Both the position numbers and the translations under genes were made by a program. Shown piece by piece: positions 6,609 to 11,547 of a DNA stretch of 11,547 nucleotides. Each line of letters starts with the position of its first letter. Positions within the stretch are counted from its first letter, which is position 1. The DNA is taken from contig JAJKFJ010013582.1 in assembly GCA_027382625.1 (NCBI GenBank), positions 1 through 11,547 of the forward strand. The letters are read 5' to 3'. This DNA comes from Tetmemena sp. SeJ-2015. Lineage: Eukaryota > Ciliophora > Spirotrichea > Sporadotrichida > Oxytrichidae. The notes under the pieces are model-generated. The model saw only the letters and a program-made list of their open reading frames with translations, was not told the DNA's origin and did no database searches.

Positions 6609-8532
6609 TCATTTTGCAACTCTTTTCTGATTATTCGAAGGCAATTCATCGTCTTCATTCAAATTTGAACTGCCTCTCTTATCTCCAACCTTCTTTTAAA
6701 ATGTAGCAAAAAATAAGTACATTATAAATGTAGGGATCTCAGAGCACAATTCAATCAGGTCTGAAACTTCAATTCCATTTCTGATGCTTTCAACTACACT
6801 TTTTGCGCTCCTAGTCGCATTAGGATCAACTCTCTCGGTCCTCTGACGATGAAATCTCCACCCTCCCTTTATTTCTTCATCAATTGGCATTGAAAAATTG
6901 AATTTCTGCTTCACCAGTGATGCCAACTTAACTTCATCCAATTCCTCTGAACTCTAGTTCTGAATTCTCTTATCAAAGATTATATATTAAAGTTTTAACT
7001 CTGCTTTAGTGCGTTATAAATTAGAAGGTGAGGGTGATCATAATTATCATCCCAGTAGCATTCTATGATGCACACCTAGTTAGTGCTGTTTTACATATTA
7101 TTCCACATGCGCTCATTCTCTCCATCCTCAAATTTATTTTATAGTTTAAACCTCATAGGAGAAGAATATGAAGTCAAAGAGTTGAAGAACTTTGGTATTT
7201 GATTGCCTATCAGTTTAGTAAGAAATGAAATTAAATATTATTCCAAAACTTTGATATAGTATGTTTGAAGTCCCCAGAGATAGGTATCCCGCTTTTCTGC
7301 ATGAATAAGTTTAAGTCTGAAGTCGACAGTGTTTAAATTTTTAGGCTTCCATTTCAAGATCTCTTGACAAATAAAATTTGACTATCTATAATAATCTAAC
7401 TTTTAACAAGTTCCCGGGTAATAAGGACAAGATTCCATAGTAAGAATGAGTCCATCATTTTCATGTTAGAGCTTGGGAATTATTTTATGAATAATGTGCC
7501 CCACGTCTTATATCCTAAACATATCCTTCATGTAGATAAACATTTTGCAGCTCCTTAATTAATTTAAACTTAAAGGTGAGGTTTATCGATGGTATTTTTA
7601 GCTAGATTGACACCTTTTGCAGTAATATTACCCCTATTCGCTCTCAAAGTGTTAATTTGCGCCATTCTAATTCTGACTTTAATCTCTTCAGAGGCTTTCA
7701 TGAGTCTGGAAGTAAAACTGTTGATCATGCATCTCTGCCCATTCACAACTAAGGCGTCAAAGACTAGAAAGATAGGGATATCTCGCTGGTGTTTGTCGCT
7801 CACTAGTTCTCCATCCCATATGTTTATAATTGGTGGAAGTCTAGGTTGGGATTGCAATTAAAATCAGTAACTTATGAATGTGATTGTCGTTAGTAATCGC
7901 AAAAAAGTGGTTTGACTTTTCGAACTGTATATTGGCGGTCTACAATGAACCACTCTTGCTTGCTTGTCTCTATTAAGAAGTAGCGTAGGCCGTCTGACTT
8001 CTCGCAAACTACGTACTCGTCCTACTGTATCTTATAAATGTCTGAGGCTTGGAAGGAAACTGGCTGCGCTCCAGGAAACTGTGTCTACGCATTGTTCTAC
8101 TGAAATTTCTTCAAAATCTTCTACATCATGCTAAAATATATAGTAGAGATAATTCGAATCATTATATGCTTTCATCAAAGCCAAATGCATCAAGCATTTG
8201 TCAATTAAAATTCTTAAAGTGAATTTATAAAGATAGCAAAGGCTAGAAATCTTTTTCGATTGCTGACTTAGTGAAGCTGAATATTTTATTAAGCTCGTTC
8301 TTAATTAAATTCATCTCTTCTGAAGAAGTGTTCTTTCCAAATGTTTCAAGACTGATTTTAATCAATAAATTAAGATTTAATAAAAATTTGTTGCTCATCT
8401 TATTGATGATTATTTTGAATTTGTTACATGAAGAAAAAAAGCAATTGATATTGTCCAAGGTGAAGTTAACTGAAGATGACTAGCAAAGCTGAGTGATGGC
8501 TAAAATTAGTAGATTATTAAAATTGATTTCAT
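6609..8532 (-). CDS. mRNA capping enzyme, GTP:RNA guanylyltransferase, germline copy broken by 12 IESs
   Basis: Transfers GMP from GTP, through a lysyl-GMP intermediate, to the 5' diphosphate end of nuclear mRNA. ATG is 8532-8530, TGA 6611-6609; joined MDSs give 472 residues, close to yeast Ceg1. All nucleotidyltransferase motifs are visible: FPGAQPVSFQ before the active site; motif I EKSDGLR with the nucleophile Lys at about 164; WDGELV at about 207-212; FLVFDALVVNG at 223-233; ENDGLILT at 296-303; ILKWKPKNLNTVDF at 317-330; and motif VI WRFHRQRTERVDPN at 399-412, joined to IECYWDEE by excision of a 170 bp IES. No RNA triphosphatase motif HCxxxxxR was seen. Residues 1-136 are an unrecognised extension whose linkage rests on two 13 bp inserts; the alternative is a start at ATGATG (8131-8126), giving MMQKILKKFQ and then QFPGAQP. 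Confidence 0.95.
6699..6725 (-). other. IES, pointer CTACATTT
   Basis: 27 bp, in frame and without TGA, recognised only from the 8 bp repeats at 6733-6726 and 6706-6699. Excision joins CSEIPTF to QKKVGDKRGSS and removes a hydrophobic insert (IMYLFFATF) from a charged tail. Confidence 0.85.
6877..7046 (-). other. Long IES, pointer GATGA
   Basis: 170 bp. The GATGA copies at 7051-7047 and 6881-6877 join CIIECYWD to EEIKGGWRFHRQR, restoring capping-enzyme motif VI. The insert is open (no TGA) for about 50 codons in the frame that follows it. Confidence 0.92.
7126..7150 (-). other. IES, pointer TGAGG
   Basis: 25 bp. Excision joins IFFSYE to DGENERMWNNM and returns to the frame of the IECYWD block. 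The two pointer sites 7246-7188 and 7150-7126 must both be removed, or neither. Confidence 0.85.
7188..7246 (-). other. IES, pointer CAAAGTT
   Basis: 59 bp. The 7 bp repeats at 7253-7247 and 7194-7188 join GLQTYYIKV to LQLFDFIFFSYE. The resulting frame is compensated by the next IES. Confidence 0.85.
7367..7405 (-). other. IES, pointer TTGT
   Basis: 39 bp, in frame and lacking TGA. Excision joins CPYYPGTC to QEILKWKPKN, matching the usual 'Y..GT...LKWKP' spacing between motifs IV and V; the retained form would add 13 residues there. Confidence 0.85.
7543..7614 (-). other. IES, pointer CTGCAAAA
   Basis: 72 bp. The 8 bp repeats at 7622-7615 and 7550-7543 join GQYYCK to MFIYMKDMFRIQD. The length is a multiple of three, but the insert carries a frame-stopping TGA in the proper frame. 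Confidence 0.88.
7666..7682 (-). other. Probable short IES, pointer AGA
   Basis: 17 bp. A frame change is required between SRLMKASEE and NGANQHFESEQGQYY. Removal between two AGA copies does this; an 11 bp removal to a nearer AGA (7672-7682) would also work and add two residues. A GTC...TAG intron of 44 nt is a further option. Confidence 0.55.
7838..7865 (-). other. IES, pointer ACT
   Basis: 28 bp. Excision joins NHIHKLL to PPIINIWDGELV, restoring the approach to motif III and the frame. Confidence 0.85.
7908..7932 (-). other. IES, pointer CCA
   Basis: 25 bp. Excision joins EWFIVDR to HFFAITNDNHIHK, the strand after motif I in this family, and corrects the frame. Confidence 0.82.
8080..8092 (-). 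other. Possible very short IES, pointer ACA
   Basis: 13 bp. Excision joins VEDFEEISVEQ to FPGAQPVSFQ, moving from the N-terminal extension frame into the guanylyltransferase frame. Short pointer; if wrong, the enzyme starts at 8131. Confidence 0.5.
8215..8227 (-). other. Possible very short IES, pointer CTTTA
   Basis: 13 bp. Excision joins IEKDFQPLLSL to RILIDKCLMHLALM; without it the first frame ends at TGA (8203-8201). Only 8 bp lie between the repeats. Confidence 0.55.
8501..8517 (-). other. Probable short IES, pointer AATTTTA
   Basis: 17 bp after four codons. Excision joins MKSIL to AITQLCQSSSVNF, linking the only good ATG to the long open frame below it. The pointer is long but AT-rich. 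Confidence 0.65.
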
Positions 8533-8822
8533 TTTGGCTTATTTATATAAAATTTAGCACTTAAGATCTATTATAAATTATGGAATATGTATACAATGTC
8601 ATTTATTATTTTTCCTAGTCTCTAAAATCTTACTCTTGACAAGTATTTAATTTCTTAAATAGCCATATACTTTATAATTTATCACTTCGCTGATTTAATG
8701 TACAAATAATTCCTCTTTTAAAATAGCATTGCACAATAATAAATAGTTTATTAAATAATCAGTATTTTCGCAATTTATGCTTATCTTTAATGTCAGAGCA
8801 TATTTTTATTGTTTTATTGTAA
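8533..8822. promoter_or_regulatory. Divergent spacer between the capping enzyme and PTH2 genes
   Basis: 290 bp, strongly AT-rich, between two divergent ATGs. On the minus side a TATATAAATAAG string lies about 10 bp before the capping-enzyme ATG. On the plus side, T-rich sequence and TTGTAA precede ATG 8823. Promoter function is inferred from position; no defined element is certain. No ORF or RNA gene was seen. Confidence 0.5.
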
Positions 8823-9667
8823 ATGGCTGAGGCAGCAATAGTGTGGATAATTCTGGGAGTAATCCTTGGTCTCTTTGTAGACATAGTTAGAAAGTAAGTT
8901 CATAACCCTTGCACATAATACATTGGGATTTTAAAACATTCTATCTCAACTCTTAAATTCCTATGAAATCTTCCATGTCCTTCCTCCAATCAACATGAAT
9001 TCTAAGCATGACTTGCATTATAGGATGTTCAAGAAGGACGACAGTAAAAAGAAGAAGAGAAGAGTCAAGCGCGTTAAAAACGGAGAAGATGAAGAGGAGG
9101 AGCAGTAGGAAGAGTCAGATTGGGTCGATGACGATTCAGACTCAGAGTGCCTTAACTCAGCAGATGGCTCCAAATAAATCCCTGACGACATCTTGGAGCA
9201 GAAATATCCCATTAAGGATGTCAAAATGGTATTGGTAGTAAGAGAGGATCTCAAGATGGGCAAGGGCAAGATTGGTGCTCAGTGTGGACATGCTACCCTT
9301 GGAGCTTATAAGCAAACTGAGAAGTACTCAAAGGAAAGTGAATATTGGAAAAAGGTACTCAGCAGCTGGTCTTGGGAAGGATAGAAGAAAGTTTGCCTCA
9401 AAGTCTCTTCAGAGCAAGAGCTGTAAGTAAAGACCTGAAATTGCTGTTTCTGATAAGTTTTTTATCCATTAATTGATGACATAAGCTAAACCTTTATTGA
9501 ATAGATTAGACCTATAGAGCAAGGCAAAGGAGCAGTCAATCCCAGCTTATGTAGTAGCAGATGCAGGATTAACGTAGATAAAGGAAGGATCTCTTACAGT
9601 ATGCGGATTAGGGCCAGCACCAACTAGAATGGTTAACTTACTTACTGGAGAGTTCAAACTTTTGTGA
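8823..9667 (+). CDS. PTH2: Peptidyl-tRNA hydrolase 2 (archaeal/eukaryotic Pth2 type), two introns, no IES
   Basis: Cleaves the ester bond of stalled peptidyl-tRNA and so recycles tRNA. ATG is 8823-8825 and TGA 9665-9667; removing introns 8894-9023 and 9423-9504 leaves 211 codons (210 aa). An N-terminal membrane helix (VWIILGVILGLFV, residues 7-19) is followed by a Lys/Arg-rich then acidic linker (about 24-70), resembling the anchored form of animal PTRH2. The catalytic domain shows MVLVVREDLKMGKGKIGAQCGHA (92-114), WSWEGQKKVCLKV, the VADAGLTQI segment and the C-terminal LTVCGLGPAP block. TAG and TAA codons read as Gln at conserved-length positions. Unlike every other complete gene here it has no detectable IES, so it is probably a single MDS. 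Divergent from the capping enzyme gene. Outer mitochondrial membrane location is inferred from family resemblance. Confidence 0.95.
8894..9023 (+). other. Intron 1 of PTH2
   Basis: 130 nt, donor GTAAGTT, acceptor TTATAG. Splicing joins DIVRK to MFKKDDSKK and skips an in-frame TGA. There is no convincing direct repeat at the ends, so a spliceosomal intron is preferred to an IES. Confidence 0.85.
9423..9504 (+). other. Intron 2 of PTH2
   Basis: 82 nt, donor GTAAGTA, acceptor GAATAG, inside a Leu codon. Splicing joins KVSSEQEL to LDLQSKAKEQS, as expected in the Pth2 fold, and removes in-frame TGAs. Confidence 0.9.
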
Positions 9668-10108
9668 TGAGTTTTATTGCTTAATACGAAATATTTTATC
9701 AAGCTTTTAATAAAAATTGTAAGCTATTAGCTAGAGGAATAATAGAGTGAGAGAAAATTATATTTGAGAAAGTTTTTGTGTTAAAGATTTAGAATTATTC
9801 AAATTTCTAGTTGGTTGATACTGCTCTTTTTTAAATTAAGAGGTGCAATTACTATAAATGACAAAAAGGAGGCTAATGCGAAATTAGGCAACTTTTTTCT
9901 TATATAATGGCCACTGAATACTTCTTCATATTATATGTATTTATTTGTATATGATAATCTTAGAAAAATTTGTATTCTATAATTGAATGTAGGTTGAAAT
10001 AGTATGTTGATGAAATTAAACTTTGAGAGTAAGTCCGATTATTCTATAAACTATGGCTTTTGATTCGAACCTTATAAATTAAATCAAAGTCGCTTTAATA
10101 TTAATCTT
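9668..10108. other. AT-rich spacer between PTH2 and the last gene
   Basis: 441 bp. It holds the PTH2 3' flank and the 5' flank of the gene at 10109. A TGA-free plus-strand frame covers roughly 9800-10000 (with a GAITINDKKEANAKLGN stretch) but has no start, no family likeness and no joining partner, so it is not called as a gene. Confidence 0.45.
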
Positions 10109-11488
10109 ATGATGATAATTAGGACCCCTCGTTCGCGAAATCCAAATCACTCGGGGTCAAGTTAAGCTATCAACGCACCCCTTACAAGCTTAGTAAACCT
10201 ATAATCCTCTGGTTTATTAAATTGTTTTCCATTTTTATACATTTCAAATCTGGAGAGACTTAGGAAGGACTTAAATCTAATGAGGACACCTCTTTACTGC
10301 AACCTGCCAAGAACCTAATGCCTTCTCAAAACACAACTCCTTTTAAAAATAAACTCTCATTCTAATTGAAAAATCTGTCTAAAATTGAAGATGTACCAGT
10401 ATCAAATTATTTTTAAATAATATAATATATAAATTGTACTATCTATATATATCAAGCATATTGACTTCTCCTAGAAACTAGTTGCTTTTTCAAAAAGAGG
10501 GGAATTTATCTCTGCCTGAAACTCCTTAGTTTTAAGCTTTCGAAGTTACTTCGCATTTACAAAAATTCTCTAAAGATATAAAAATTGATACAAAAAAGAG
10601 AGAACCTAAAAAAGCACAGCTGAAGAACTCGTAAAGTCATTAAAGCACCAACTCAAAGGTAAACGTCGCAATTAGTACTTTTTGTTTCTTTCATGTTTGG
10701 AATATTAAATTATGAGGTCTTCTTAAAAGTCTGAGAATATAGAAGAATCACCAATGACAACCCGAAAGATGAAGTTGGATTTCCCAAGAGGAGATAGGAC
10801 GCTTGAGGATGATGATGACGTAGATGCGCAATTAGTTTAGCCTTAATTCCCTTTGCTTCAATCAGAAGATTAATCTCAACTAATATTAGGCAGCAAAGAG
10901 CAAAAGCAGATATTCAACGGAGAGATTTTAATTTGTACTCTAATGTGAATTAATGCTTAATAAGGAGAGAATTTAGAAATTAGAGAGGTGCACTCTCAAC
11001 AAAAAGAATTATAATATGGTGAAGATATAACGAGAAATCATCTCACATTACCATTTAATTCACAAAGAAAAAATGAAAATAGAACCACTATATAAATGAG
11101 CAAGGCCAATAATTTTTTAAGCAAAAAATATTCTTATAAATTTATTGAACACATTTATTTGCCAATAGTGGTCAACAGAGCCCAAGCAAAAACTCCTTAT
11201 CAAACAGAAAACTAAAGAGAAATTTGAATCCTCTAAATTTGCAATTAGAAAGAGAGATAGAAAAAATGCAATTACCAAATCAATAAAATTTGCGATCACC
11301 TCTCCATCATGAATTTTAATATTTTTATTCATGCTGCCAAAAACGACAAGTAAACTTTTAAAAACAGATTTTATAAAATCATCCTATGAGAAAGTTTGGG
11401 GGGGGGCCTTTCCTCGACAATAAAATTTTATAATGAATAAAGGAATGAAAAAATATGTTTATAGGATAATTTTCGCTCCTAAATCTGA
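10109..11488 (+). CDS. Unrecognised, probably disordered protein; germline copy with seven inserts
   Basis: ATG is 10109-10111 (ATGATG), TGA 11486-11488. Removing seven inserts leaves 346 codons (345 aa). Six of the junctions have pointers of 5-9 bp, so the gene is well supported although no family is recognised. Visible features: a basic Ser/Pro/Asn-rich N-terminus (RTPRSRNPNHSGSS); SSGETQEGLKSNEDTS; a Ser/Thr/Pro region (SSILTSPRNQLL, LPETPQF); a Lys-rich patch (KIDTKKREPKKAQLK); an acidic block (TLEDDDDVDAQ); many Gln; and a C-terminal basic/Leu segment (RKLKRNLNPLNLQLEREIEK). SP/TP sites suggest phosphorylation, which is inference. The last 50 or so residues depend on the final two inserts; if the last is not removed, the frame ends at TGA 11386-11388. 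Confidence 0.75.
10213..10253 (+). other. IES, pointer TCTGG
   Basis: 41 bp, AT-rich. Repeats at 10208-10212 and 10249-10253 join LVNLQSSG to ETQEGLKSNED and correct the frame. Confidence 0.88.
10406..10455 (+). other. IES, pointer TATCAA
   Basis: 50 bp, almost entirely A/T. Repeats at 10400-10405 and 10450-10455 join KIEDVPVS to SILTSPRNQLL and correct the frame. Confidence 0.9.
10659..10729 (+). other. Intron or IES (GT...AG ends, pointer AAAG)
   Basis: 71 bp. Removal joins QSTNSK to SENIEESPMTT. The ends are GTAAAC...TTAAAAG, so it fits a phase-0 intron, but the flanking AAAG copies (10655-10658, 10726-10729) also fit a pointer. The product is the same either way. Confidence 0.8.
10926..10970 (+). 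other. IES, pointer GGAGAGA
   Basis: 45 bp, a multiple of three but with an in-frame TGA. Repeats at 10919-10925 and 10964-10970 join KQIFNGE to NLEIREVHSQQ. Confidence 0.93.
11112..11167 (+). other. IES, pointer GCCAATA
   Basis: 56 bp, A/T-rich. Repeats at 11105-11111 and 11161-11167 join IQMSKAN to SGQQSPSKNSL and correct the frame. Confidence 0.93.
11312..11333 (+). other. IES, pointer TCATG
   Basis: 22 bp, nearly all A/T between the repeats at 11307-11311 and 11329-11333. Excision joins LRSPLHH to AAKNDKQTFKN. Confidence 0.8.
11377..11433 (+). other. IES, pointer ATTTTATAA, contains a G9 run
   Basis: 57 bp, the longest pointer seen (9 bp, at 11368-11376 and 11425-11433). Removal skips TGA 11386-11388 and joins FKNRFY to NEQRNEKICLQ. 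Unusually for an IES here it holds nine consecutive G (11398-11406) and a GC-rich flank. Confidence 0.7.
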
Positions 11489-11547
11489 TTTTTCCAGTTA
11501 TAGAGGCTTGTTCGAACTTCTAAGGCTTCAAATTTTAATCCTAATTA

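Noticed and set aside
7190..7260. Uninterrupted reading of the capping enzyme from TYYIKVLEQ to NKFEDGE
   Set aside because: The retained frame is open, but 7 bp and 5 bp pointers bound two AT-rich inserts whose frame effects cancel exactly, and removal gives a shorter, more family-like segment.
8223..8493. Plus-strand open frame ending KLTEDDQQS
   Set aside because: It opposes the capping-enzyme N-terminal region, has no ATG start and a hydrophobic low-quality composition; the minus frame gives a better protein and joins to the enzyme.
449..8532. Multiply frameshifted pseudogenes, or sequencing errors
   Set aside because: Every frame break coincides with a short insert between exact direct repeats, and each removal restores both frame and conserved motif; random decay or errors would not do this some 40 times.
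10121..10160. tRNA-like or hairpin element: GACCCC ... GGGGTC with GTTCGCGAAATCC
   Set aside because: No cloverleaf can be drawn, the stem is only six pairs, and the stretch codes for the N-terminus of the last gene.
10712..10925. ATG at 10712 as start of a gene (MRSSQKSENIEE)
   Set aside because: The upstream MDSs (KKREPKKAQLKNSQSHQSTNSK) join in frame at SENIEESP, and this ATG lies inside the 71 bp insert.
1..11547. Telomeres, CRISPR, IS elements, rRNA or bacterial operon features
   Set aside because: No C4A4/G4T4 repeats, no spaced repeat array, no transposase or rRNA-like sequence was seen; TAA/TAG as Gln and introns exclude bacteria.

Overview
The window looks like germline (micronuclear) DNA of a spirotrich ciliate of the Oxytricha/Stylonychia type. 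Three things seen in the sequence support this. (1) TAA and TAG are read as glutamine throughout and TGA is the only stop: conserved protein blocks run through in-frame TAG/TAA codons. (2) Conserved genes are broken again and again by short, mostly AT-rich inserts, each lying between two copies of a direct repeat of 2-9 bp; removing the insert plus one repeat copy restores the reading frame and the family motif. These are internal eliminated sequences (IESs) with 'pointers', separating macronuclear-destined segments (MDSs). (3) The pointers vary in sequence and are not the uniform TA of Paramecium or Euplotes IESs. No C4A4/G4T4 telomeric repeat is present, so this is not a finished macronuclear nanochromosome. 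No scrambling was seen: all MDSs are in linear order.

Layout, left to right: the 5' part of an unrecognised gene (minus, 1-276, running off the window); a large USP47/USP7-like ubiquitin hydrolase (minus, 449-5346, 18 IESs, about 1,346 aa after joining); a small multi-pass membrane protein (minus, 5692-6528, 3 IESs, about 228 aa); the mRNA capping enzyme guanylyltransferase (minus, 6609-8532, 12 IESs, about 472 aa); a divergent AT-rich spacer; peptidyl-tRNA hydrolase 2 (plus, 8823-9667, no IES but two GT-AG introns, 210 aa); and an unrecognised, probably disordered protein (plus, 10109-11488, 7 inserts, about 345 aa). For each complete gene the span minus the proposed inserts (and introns) is a multiple of three, ends at TGA and starts at ATG.

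The genes do not form a functional operon. They are housekeeping genes packed with spacers of 80-441 bp. In such ciliates each gene, or a small group, ends up on its own macronuclear chromosome after DNA elimination. About 40 inserts are listed below. Those of 25 bp or more with pointers of 4 bp or more at motif junctions are firm; inserts of 13-20 bp and those with 2-3 bp pointers are less certain, and a few sites have two equally good solutions. Some inserts whose length is a multiple of three and that lack TGA have probably been missed. IES coordinates give the eliminated stretch including one pointer copy (the downstream one in gene direction).
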